From positions 10,382,001-10,446,000 of the forward strand of contig JAUCBN010000037.1 in assembly GCA_035048815.1 (NCBI GenBank): 64,000 bases of DNA. Reading direction: 5' to 3'. Below, piece after piece: positions 45,093-55,651 of the stretch (the first letter of the stretch is position 1; every line of letters begins with the position of its first letter). The notes under the pieces were generated by a model. It did no database searches. It had not been told where the DNA came from and saw only the letters and a program-made list of their open reading frames with translations. A program made the position numbers and the translations under genes. Source of the stretch: Abelmoschus esculentus (Eukaryota > Streptophyta > Magnoliopsida > Malvales > Malvaceae).

Positions 45093-47664
45093 TTATGTTA
45101 CTGGTGGAGAGCATGTAAATGCATCTCCCAAGTTGATTCTCTCTCGTTGGCCCGAATTGTGAATCGGTTGTGGGTCATTCCTTTTTGCTGTATGTTCATC
45201 CACTTTGGGCTTAATCTTTTTGCCGAATATCCTGTCGAGCAGGCTGCCAAGGCAGGATACTTTAGTGTCTACTGTGTGGATGGCCTTGCACTCCTCTGGA
45301 TCATCATATTTTTTTAAATTGTGGAATGCATTGAGTTTGACTTGTTGGTCATTGATCCGCATTGTCAACTCTCCTTTTTCCACGTCAATTAAGGTGCGTC
45401 TAGTTGCAAGAAAAGGTCTCCCAAGGATGATCGGTGCATTACCATCTGCTTCACAATCAAGGACAAGGAAATCAGCAGGAAAAATAAACTTATTTACTCT
45501 TAATAGTATGTCCTCGATTTTGCCTTGGGGTTGCACATAGGATCGATCCGCTATTTGGAGTATGACTGTTGTAGGTTTTGCCCTTCCTATTCCAAGCTTT
45601 TGAAAGACTAATTTGGGCATGAGATTGATTCTTGCTCCAAGGTCGCATAGGGCCTTACCTTCGTAATTTTTACCTATTGCACAAGGTATGATAAAGCAAC
45701 CAGGATCTTTTAACTTCGGTGGCATGCGGTTGTGCAACATTGCCATGCATCCCTCGGTAGCAGCCACTGTTTCAAACTCACCTATACGTTTCCTCTTTGA
45801 TACCATATCCTTTAAGAACTTGGCATAATTAGGCATTTGTTCAATTGCCTCTATGAACGGTATGTTGATGTGGACTTGCTTTAAGATGTCGAGGAACTTT
45901 TTAAATTGTTGGTCCTGCTTTTGCTTTTTCAACCTTTGTGGGAAAGGTGGTGGTGGTGGTCTCATCTCATCCAGGGTTTAATTAGTTTGAAATTTAATAC
46001 CTGGTACCACTGGAGTTGTTGCTGTCGTGGTAGGCTGCTCAGGAGCTGTAGTATTTTCTACCGGGACAGTGTTATCAGTATTAGTTTGCTCAGCCTCTTC
46101 CTTTGCTTGATCTGCTGATCGAATTTGGCTCTCTGAGATCTTTTCCTTTAGCTGTAGACCACTCCTAGTAGTGATTGCTTTGCATTGTTCATGGCTCATT
46201 ACCTTAGCAACTTCAGTGTTGTTAGGTAGTCCTCCTTGTGGTCTAGTGTTTATGTTTTGAGCAAACTGCCTAACCTGGGTTTCAAGTGTTTCAATGGCCG
46301 CCTCTTGATTTTGCAGCCTCTTGATTTTGCAACCTCATCTTCGTTCTATTCATAAAAGCATCTGTCCTTTTGATGAAATTACTGTTCTCTGCCATGTATG
46401 ACTCAGTTTTCATCATAAAGGCTTTGAGAGTGTTTTCCAGTGAACTTAACGGTTGTTGCTGCATCTGCTGCGGCGGCATTGACTGTTGGGCTTACTGCTG
46501 CGAAAGTGGTTGCATCGGTTGCTGATATCCTGAAGGTTGGGTGATTGGGTTTAAGGCATTGTTAGGGTTGCTCCATGATAAGTTTGGATGCCTCTTCCAA
46601 GAGGGATTGTATGTGTTGGACATCATATTGTTGCGTTTGTAGTTCCCAACGTACATATCGGTCTCTTGATTCATACAGTCAGAGGAACTGTGGTTACCTC
46701 CACATAAGTCACAATAGGAATCAATTACCTTGACCTCACGGGTATTTTGTTGTAACTGTAGGTTTTGCACCATCTTGGTAAGAGAGGCCAATTGTGCTGC
46801 CACTGAACTCGATGTGTCTAATTCATTCATCGTGGCTTGGCGTCTTACTCCTCCTCGCCTAGATGTAGGAAACTGAAAATCATTCTTCGCGAGTTTATTT
46901 AGTATTTCAATAGCTTCCTCAGGTGCTTTATCAAGGAGTGTTCCGTTTGCTGAGGCATCTAACATCATCCTTGTCGGGGAATTCGTGGCACTGTAGAACA
47001 TAGTTACTTGTGTCCATAGGGGAAATCCATGCAAAGGACATTTGTGCAATAGCTCCTTGTAGCGCTCCCATGCCTCGTACATTGGTTCGTCATATGCCTG
47101 TCGAAAAGAAGTGATTTCATTACGAATTCTATCATATAAATTAGTTGGATTAAAACGAGTAATAAAATCTCGGCAGAGTTCACTCCAAGATCCAATAGAT
47201 CCTGTTGGAATGCTATTTAACCAAGCTTTCGCCCTATCCCTCAGTTAATAGGAGAATAGCTTTACTCGCAAGACATCTTCATGGGCTCCTTGGATTTTGA
47301 AAGAGTTGCAAATTTCCATGAAAGACTTGAGGTGCTGCCTTGCGTCTTTAGTTGCAGACCCACCAAATTGTCTAATAGTGTTAAGCATATTGAACATAAC
47401 AGGTTTGAGTTCAAAATGGGCTGCTTCAATCTCCGGTGTAACAACTCTTGGGTTTAATCCATTTAAGTCCTCCTCCAAGAAGTCTCTGACAGTGAGCTGC
47501 CGCGGCCCAGGTGGCGGCGGAAGCCCTCCATTGCCGGCAGGTAAGTTTTGTACTGCCGGGTGATCTGCCATGGCTTCTTGGATCTGTCTCCTCAACCTTT
47601 GCCTTGTTCTTTCGATCTCTGGATCTAACTCGTACAAGGGTTTGGTTAGATTGGCCCTGGTCAT
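45093..47664 (-). pseudogene. Gag-protease-integrase-tail polyprotein (element I)
   Basis: ATG at 47664 (MTRANLTKPLYELDPEIERT). Breaks on the minus strand: TAA for Ser in LFSYSLRD at 47245, a stop near 46491, a short local duplication of a CAA-rich segment near 46310-46325, and stops near 45978. The protease with its tail is open at 45093-45965 (CDLGARINLMP, FLVLDCEADGNAPIILGRPF, INLGDAFTCSPPVT). Zinc knuckle CDLCGGNHSSSDC is intact near 46670-46710. RT, RNase H and the integrase core are absent. Confidence 0.88.
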
Positions 47665-47738
47665 ACACCACGAAAAGCAAAAGTAAAATAAAAATAAAAA
47701 TAAACAAGAAAATAAAGAAAACAAAATTCAGTTGCGAG

Positions 47739-47756
47739 TCCCCGGCAACGGCGCCA
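47739..47756 (-). other. Primer-binding site, perfect tRNA-Asp match (element I)
   Basis: On the minus strand TGGCGCCGTTGCCGGGGA, an exact complement of the plant tRNA-Asp 3' end including CCA, six bases from the LTR. Confidence 0.9.
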
Positions 47757-47762
47757 AAAACT

Positions 47763-49083
47763 TGTCGCGTGTCAAAAGTGCGCGTTTAGTGCAAGTGGAC
47801 ACATCGAAAGTAATAAGTGATAAATATTATCGGATTATCGTCTCCACAGGGACTGGTAGACTTAATATGACTTCTTCACCTTCTTGTTCTGTAAAAAACT
47901 AAAAGCACAAGTGATTGGAGTTGGTTTATCTAAACTAAAATAACTAAACAAAAATAAAAAGATTTAATAATAGAGAAAGATGGGTTAGGATCCAGTTGCG
48001 TTGTATTGTGGATTTGATTGACTTGTCTCTGCTCAATGCAATTGTATATCACTGCCTCGGCAGTACTGCAGTTTACTGCCTGGGCAGTGACGATACTTGT
48101 CCGCCGCGGCAATCCCTTGCTCGTGGTTGGACTTTACCAAAGTTCGGCCAAGTGTTCTTGAATGACTTTGCTTATCCCTAAGTCAGAGTGTTGTTGATGA
48201 CTAGTCCTTTATGATACCTCCCGGCGTGAACCAATTATACTCACCAACAAATCTCACACTTCTTTTAGCCGCTGAAACTCTTAACCTATACCTAGGCCGA
48301 GTTAGTATTTCACGATTGAAACACCGTACTTACCCCTTTCGTGAATCTAACTCTCCCGAGCTTAGATAAATGGATTACTCACAAACTTCTCTCTCGAGCT
48401 TGAATGCGAGAACAAGGAATAACAAATGATAAGCAAACCTTGAAAATTTTATTGCATTGAATCAAAGACAAAGTACAATCTCCTCTCACATATACTCGAC
48501 AACCTTCACCTAATCCTTAAGAAGGTTTAGAACATAATGGAGAGAAGAAGACAAGTATATAATTCGGCTCTCTCCCTAGGTATTCCGTCTCTAATATATT
48601 TGGTGGCTAGGTCTTTAAATAGGCTAGTCCTAGGGCAAACCTTTCCTAAGTAGAATACAACTTGGAGTAGGGAACAAGTCAAGTTCATAATTAAAATATT
48701 TTCAAGTTTAATTCGACTAAGTTGCTTTCCCGCATGGTCTTGTCTTGGGCTTTTTCTCATGCTAGCCAGCTCCGATCCATGGGCTTTAAGTCCAGACACG
48801 TCCCTTGGATTTTTATCTTCCAATCGCCTACAGTTTTGCTTCCTGTCTTTCTGCTGCTGCCTCGGCATCAGGTCCTGCCTCGGCCATGTCGCTGCCGCGG
48901 CACTGGTTCTCCTGCACAGATATAAAAATGCAGTAAAACGTGCCTTTTCTGTAAATATTACCTCTATAAGCATAACTTTTAAATATATCACATTGAGTAT
49001 ATGCATTGGTCCGATTGGGTGTATATTTGGTGATTAATGCCCATAAAAGGAGTAAAAAGTGATAGTGAGTTGAGCACTTATCA
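47763..49083 (-). repeat. LTR shared by elements I (5') and H (3')
   Basis: TGTCGCGTGTCAAAAG to TTGAGCACTTATCA, 1321 bp. A PBS lies on its left (element I) and an inverted PPT on its right (element H), so two elements share it. Sequence groups with 40453 and 40919. Confidence 0.9.
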
Positions 49084-49523
49084 CACCCCCAAACTCAAAC
49101 TATTGCTTGTCCTCAAGCAATGCAAACCATCAATTTGCCGAACTCTACTCTCTCTTGGTCTTACATTACCATCTATTCTCCCCACCATAGCTAGGCCTTA
49201 TTCTTTAGTCTTAACCTTTCGGCTACCCAAGGGTTTACCTAGAAACAAACTATAAGAAATGTGAGTGTGTGCGATTTTGTGGACAAGTTTGATTAAAGGC
49301 TTTCTTAGACAAACTCTAAGTTCAAGACAAGTAGAATTTTATTAAGTGTTCTCTTCTTTTCTTAACCACCAATTCTTGAGCCAATTTCGGGCACCTCAAG
49401 GATTTGTGTTTTTCTTTTCACTAATTCCTTCTTTCTTTTTGCTATTCCTTAAAGCATACTAGAGCCAATTTCGGGCACCTCTAGCATGAAGAAGAGACTT
49501 TCTAGAGCCGGTGATAGGCACCT
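49084..49523 (-). other. 3' UTR and PPT of element H, truncated
   Basis: Minus-strand module 2 stem at 49102-49121 beside the LTR. Hairpin unit 3 at 49375-49400, unit 2 at 49459-49484; unit 1 is cut at about 49523, where gag sequence begins. Everything between gag and this point (protease, promoter, ORF2, first part of the 3' UTR) is deleted. Confidence 0.75.
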
Positions 49524-51091
49524 ACAGTTTGCTCAGCCTTTTCTTTTGCTGGGTCTGCTGATGGATTTTGGCTTGCTAGAATCTTTTCCTTTAGCTGTAG
49601 ACCACTCCTAGTAGTGATTGCTTTACACTGTTCATGGCCCATTACCTTAACAACTTCAGTATTGCTAGGTAGTCCTCCTTGTGTTCTAGTGTTTATGTTT
49701 TGAGCAAACTGCCCAACCTGGGTTTCTAGCGTTTTAATGTCCGCTTCTTGATTCTGCAACCTCATCTCAATTCTATTCATGAAGGCATTTGTCCTCTTGA
49801 TGAAATTACTATTCTCTACCATGTATGACTCAGTGTTCATCATAAAGGCTTTAAGAGTGTTTTCCAATGAACTCATCGATTGCTGCTGCATGTGCTGCTG
49901 CGGCATTGGCTGCTGGACCTGCGGCGGCGGCAGATGTTGCATTGGTTGCTGGAATCCTGCGGGTTGGGTGGTTGGGTTTAAGGCATTGTTAGGGTTGCTC
50001 TATGATAGGTTTGGATGCCTCTTCCATGAGGGATTATATGTGTTGGACATCATATTGTTTCGGTTGAAGTTTCCAACATACATACCGGTTTCTTGATTCA
50101 TACACTCAGAGGAACTATGGTTACCTCCACAAAGATCACAAAAAGAATCAATCACCTTAACCTCACGGGTATTTTGCTGTAATTGCAGATTTTGCACCAT
50201 CTTTGTAAGAGAGGCCAATTATGCTGCCACTGAATTTGATGTGTGTAACTCATTCACCGTGGCTTGGCGTCTTACTCCTCCTCGCCTAGATGTAGGAAAT
50301 TGAAAATCGTTCTTTGCGAGTTTGTTCAGTATCTCAATAGCTTCCTCAGGTGCTTTATCAAGGAGTGTTCCGTTCGCTGAGGCATCTAACATCATCCTTG
50401 TCGTGGCATTCGTGGCATTATAGAACATGGTCACTTGTGTCCATAGGGGAAATCCATGCAAAGGACACTTGTGCAATAGCTCCCTGTAGCGTTCACATGC
50501 CTCGTACATAGGTTCGTCATCTGTCTGTCGAAAAGAAGTGATTTCATTACGAATTCTATCATATAAATTTGTAGGATTAAAACGAGTAATAAAATCACGG
50601 CAGAGTTCACTCCAAGATCCAATTGATCCTGCTGGAATGCTATGTAGCCAAGCTTTTACCCTATCCCTCAGTGAATAGGGGAATAGCTTCAATCGCAAGA
50701 CATCTTCATGGACTCCTTGGATTTTAAAGGAATTGCATATCTCCATGAAAGACTTGAGGTGTTGCCTTGCATCTTTAGTTACAGACCCACCAAATTGTCC
50801 AATAGTGTTAAGCATATTGAACATAACAGGTTTTAGTTCATAGTGGGCTGCTTCTATATCCGGTGTAACGACTCCCGGGTTTAATCCATTTAAGTCCTCT
50901 TCCAGGAAGTCTCTGACAGTGAGCTGCCGCGGCCCTGGTGGCGGCGGAAGACCTCCATAGCCGGCTGGTAAGTTTTGTCCTACCGGGTGATCTGCCACGG
51001 CTTCTTGGATTTGTCTCCTCAACCTTTTCCTTATTCGTTCGATCTCTGGATCTAACTCGTACAAAGGGTTGGTTGGGTTGGCCCTGGTCAT
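49524..51091 (-). pseudogene. Gag (element H)
   Basis: ATG at 51091 (MTRANPTNPLYELDPEIERI). 50219-51091 is open, then a stop replaces Gln before LASLTKMVQNL. 50000-50218 and 49502-49942 continue in pieces: zinc knuckle CDLCGGNHSSSEC, a Gln-rich linker and the CKAITTRSGLQLKEK region. It ends at a junction with 3' UTR at about 49523; protease is missing. Confidence 0.87.
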
Positions 51092-51165
51092 ACACCAAGA
51101 AAAACAAGAGTAAAATAAAAATAAAAATAAACAAGAAAATAAAGAAAACAAAATTTAGTTGTCAA

Positions 51166-51183
51166 TCCCCGACAACGGCGCCA
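51166..51183 (-). other. Primer-binding site, tRNA-Asp type (element H)
   Basis: Minus-strand TGGCGCCGTTGTCGGGGA, one mismatch to the tRNA-Asp complement, six bases from the LTR. Confidence 0.85.
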
Positions 51184-51189
51184 ACAACT

Positions 51190-52519
51190 TGTCACGTGTC
51201 AAAAGTGCGCGTTTAGTGCAAGTGGACACATCGAAAGTAATAAGTGATACGTGTTTATCGGATTATCGTCTCCACAGGGATTGTTAGACTCAATATGTCT
51301 TCTTCATCTTCTTGTTCTATAGAAAGAAATAAAATAAAACACAAGTGATTGAGTTTGGATTAACTAAAATAAAACAACTAAGTAAAAGTAAAGAGAATTG
51401 AATATTAGAGAGAGATAGGTCAGGATCCAATTGTGTTGTATTGTGGATTTGATTGACTTGTCTCTGCTCACTGCAATCGTATTTCACTACCTCGACAACA
51501 CTGCAGATTACTGCCTTCGCAGCGACGATACTGTCCGCCGCGGCAATCCCTTGCTCGTTGGTGGACTTTACCAAAGTTCGGCAAAGTGTCCTTGAATGAC
51601 TTCGCTTATCCCTAAGTCGAAGTATTGTTGATGACTAGTCCTTGATGATACCTCCCGGCGTGAACCAATTATACTCACCAACCAATCTCACACTTTTTTT
51701 AGCCGCTGAAACTCTTACCCTATCCCTAGGCCGAGTTAGTATTTCGCGATTGAAACACCGTACTTATCCCTTTCGTGAATCTAACTCTCCCGAGTCTAGA
51801 TAAATGAATTACTTACAAACTTCTCTCCCGAGCCTGAATGTAAGAACAAGGAATAACAAAGGATAAGCAAACCTTGATAATTTTATTGCATTGAAACAAA
51901 GACAAAGTACAATCTCCTCTCACATATACTAAACAACCTTCACCTAAACCCTAAGAAAGTTTAGAACATAATTGAGAGAAAGAAAACAAGTTTATGAATC
52001 GGCTCTCTCTCTAGATCTTCGTATCTAGGTATATTGGATGGCTAGGTCTTTATATAGGCTAGACCTAGGGCAAACCTTTCCTAAGTAGAATACAACTTGG
52101 AGTAGGAAACAAGTCATGTACATAATTAAAATATTTCCAAGTTTAATTCAACTAAGGGGCTTTCCCGCGTGGCCTTGTCTTGGGCTTTTCCTCATGCTAG
52201 CCAGCTCCGATCCATGGTCTTTATGTCCATACATGTCCCTTGGATTTTTATCTTCCAATCGCCTACAGTCTTGCTTCCTGGCTCTCAGCTGCTGCCTCAG
52301 CATCAGGTCCTGCCTCGGCCATGTTGCTGTCGCGGCAATGGTTCTCCTGCACAGATATAAAAATGCAGTAAAACTTGCCTTTTTCTGTAAATATTATCTC
52401 TATGAGCTTAACTCCTAAATATATCACATTAAGTGCATGCATTGATCCGAGTGGGTGTAAATTCGGTGATTAATGCCCATAAAAGGTGTAAAAAGTGATA
52501 GAGAGTTGAGCACTTATCA
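51190..52519 (-). repeat. 5' LTR of element H
   Basis: TGTCACGTGTCAAAAG to TTGAGCACTTATCA, 1330 bp. Closest to 39415-40452. Its right border is followed by TCTAC, the right copy of the target duplication. Confidence 0.92.
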
Positions 52520-52524
52520 TCTAC

Positions 52525-53829
52525 ACCTACTTGGACCAATGCATGTGCTTAATATGAGAAAATTATATATTCTGCTTTTGTAACATATAAAGATGATACT
52601 TATAGAAAATGAAAGTTTTACTGTACTTTTGTGTTTGTGCAGGAAAAACTAATGTTGCGGCAGCGACTGAGGCCGAGGCAGGACCTGATGCCGAGGCAGC
52701 AGCTGAAGGACAAGTAACGATATTGTAGGTGACTTGAAGAGAAAAATGAGTTGGACGTTTCTGGATAAGCAGCGCATGAATCGGAGCTGGGTAGCACATG
52801 GAAAGCCCAAGTCAAAGGCCACGCGGAAAAGAATCCTAGTTTGAATAAACTTGGAAATATTTTATTTATGGACTTGACTTGTGTCCTACTCCAAGTTATA
52901 CTCCTACTTAGGAAAGGTTTGCCCTAGACCAAGCCTATATAATCCCTAGCCATCCAAGAATAGAAGAGGCGGATAGTTTTCGGCACAAAGCACTTAGCAT
53001 CATAGAGAGCCGACTTCATCTTAGAATTTAGAATTCTCTTTTACTTTTTATTATGTTCTAAGTTTCTTAAGGCTTAGGTGAAGGTTGTAGAGTATTAGTG
53101 AGAAGAGATTGACTTTTGTTTCTTGTTTTAATGCAATAAAATATCAAGGTTTGCTTATTCTTTTCCATTCTTTGTTCTTGCATCCAAGCTCGAGAGAGAA
53201 GTTTGTGAGTAATCCATTTTTCTAATATCGAGAGAGTTAGATTCACAAAAGGAATAAGTACGGTGTTTCAATCGGGAAACACTAACTCGACCTAGAGATA
53301 GGTTAAGAGTTTCAGCGGCTAAAAGAAGTGTGGGATTGGTTGGTGATTATAATTGATTCACGCCGAGAGGTATCACCAAGTACTGGTCATCAACAACACT
53401 TCGACTTAGAGATAAGTGGATTCATCAAAGGAAACTTTGTCGAACTTTGATAAAGTCTATCCAAGAGCAAGATATTGTCGTGGCGGACAAGCATCATCGC
53501 TATCGAGGCAGTAATCTGCAGTATTGCCGAGGCAGTGTTGTGCGATTGCATTGGACAGAAACAAGTCAATTGAATCCACTATACAACACAAGTGGATCCT
53601 GGCCACTTCTTTAATCTGTTTATTCTCTCTTTCTTTAGTTTTCTTTATTTAGTATTCATCAACCCCAATCTTACTTGTGTCTTTATTTTATTCTTTTTCA
53701 GAGCAAGAAGACAAAAGAAGACATATTAAGTAGACCAATCCCTGTGGAGACGATATCTGATATACTTATCACTTTATTACTTGAGACGTGTACACTTGCA
53801 CCAATTGCGCACTCTTTTTACACGCAACA
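52525..53829 (+). repeat. Remainder of the 3' LTR of element F
   Basis: Resumes the LTR broken at 39414 (ACCTACTTGGACCAATGCAT). TATATAA 52936-52942; AATAAA 53135-53140; terminus CACGCAACA at 53829, directly followed by satellite. Confidence 0.92.
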
Positions 53830-55650
53830 GGGCTTTTGAACCTAATTATACAGCTTAAACTAAAATTTTGAGTATTTTACTCGTTTGAAATTCGAACGGG
53901 TTCACTATAAAACCCATTTAGATATGCACGCTCTAAAGCCTACAAAACGATCAAAAATGATATTAAATCAATTTTTTGGGTAAAAAAAGTTAATTATGGG
54001 CTTTTGAACCTAATTATACTGCTTAAACTAAAGTTTTGATCATTTTACTCAGTTAAAATTCGAACGGGATCACTATAAAGCCCATTTAGACATGCACGCT
54101 TAAACCCTACAAAATGATCGAAAATGGAATTAAATAGATTTTTTAGGTACAAAAAGTTAATTATGGGCTTTTGAACCTAATTATACATCTTAAACTAAAA
54201 TTTTGAGCATTTTACTCGGTTAAAATTCGAACGGGTTCACTATAAAGTCCATTAAGACATGCACGCTCTAAACCCTACAAAATGATCGAAAATGATATTA
54301 AATCAATTTTTTGGAAAAAAAGTTAATAATGGGCTTTTTAACCTAATTATAGAACTTAAACTAAAATTTTGATCATTTTAATCGGTTAAAATTCAAATGG
54401 GTTCATTATAAAGCCCATTTAGACATGCACGCTCTAAACCCTACAAAACGATCGAAAATGGTATTAAATCGAATTTTTTGGGTATAAAAATTTATTTATG
54501 TGCTTTTCAACCAAATTATACAGCTTGAACTAAAATTTTGAGCATTTTACTCGGTTAAAATTCAAAAGGGTTTACTATAAAGCCAATTTAGATATACACG
54601 CTCTAAACCCTACAAAATGATCGAAAATGATATTAAATCAATTTTTTGGTAAAAAAAGTTAATAATGGGCTTTTTAACCTAATTATAGAACTTAAACTAA
54701 AATTTTGAGCATTTTACTCGGTTAAAATTTGAACGGGTTCACTATAGAGCCCATTTAGACATGCACGCTCGAAACCCTACAAAACGATCAAAAATGAAAT
54801 TAAATCAATTTTTTGGGCAAAAAAAGTTAATTATGGGCTTTTGAATCTAATTATCCAGCTTAAACTCAAATTTTGAACTTTTAACTCGGTTAAAATTCGA
54901 ACGGGTTCATTATAAAGCCTATTTAGACATGCACACTCTAAACCCTACAAAATGATCGAAAATGATACTAAATCAAAATTTTTGGGTAAAAAAAGTTAAT
55001 TATGGTCTTTTGAACCAAATTATATAGCTTAAACTCAAATTTTAAACTTTTAACTCGGTTAAAATTCGAACGGGTTCATTATTAAGACCATTTAGACATG
55101 CACACTCTAAACCCTACAAAATGATCGAAAATGATATTAAATCAATTTTTTGGGTAAAAAAGATAATTATGGGCTTTTGAACCCAATTGTATAGCTTAAA
55201 CTCAAATTTTGAACTTTTAACTCGGTTAAAATTCGAACGGGTTCATTATAAAGCCCATTTAGACTTGAACGCTCTAAACCCTATAAAACGATCGAAAATG
55301 ATATTAAATCAAAAATTTTGGGTAAAAAAAGTTAATTATGGGCTTTTGAACCAAATTATATAGGTTAAACTAAAATTTTGAGCGTTTTACTCGGTTAAAA
55401 TTCGAACGGGTTCACTATAGATCCCATTTAGACATGCACGCTCTAAACCCTACAAAACGATCGAAAATGGTATTAAATCTAATTTTTTGGGTACAAAGAG
55501 TTAATTATGGGCTTTTGAACCTAATTATACAGCTTAAACTAAAATTTTGAGCGTTTTACTCAGTTAAATCTAATTTTTTGGGTACAAAGAGTTGATTATG
55601 GGCTTTTGAACCTAATTATACAGCTTAAACTAAAATTTTGAGCGTTTTAC
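53830..55650. repeat. Tandem satellite array 2
   Basis: About 11 units of the same 167-168 bp monomer, starting mid-unit at GGGCTTTTGAACC after the LTR. Near 55562-55650 part of a unit (TCTAATTTTTTGGGTACAAA to GAGCGTTTTAC) is repeated in tandem. Ends at the LINE. Confidence 0.93.
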
Positions 55651-55651
55651 A

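Larger units (their letters stand above)
39415..52519 (-). mobile_element. Minus-strand complex of Athila-like elements H and I
   Basis: A 13.1-kb block flanked by TCTAC (39410-39414 and 52520-52524) and nested in F's 3' LTR. On the minus strand, 5' to 3': H 5' LTR 51190-52519, H internal 49084-51189, LTR 47763-49083, I internal 42229-47762, LTR 40919-42228, partial LTR 40453-40918, partial LTR 39415-40452. The outermost LTRs (39415 and 51190) match one another most closely and pair across the target duplication. The inner LTRs form a second subgroup. Confidence 0.85.
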
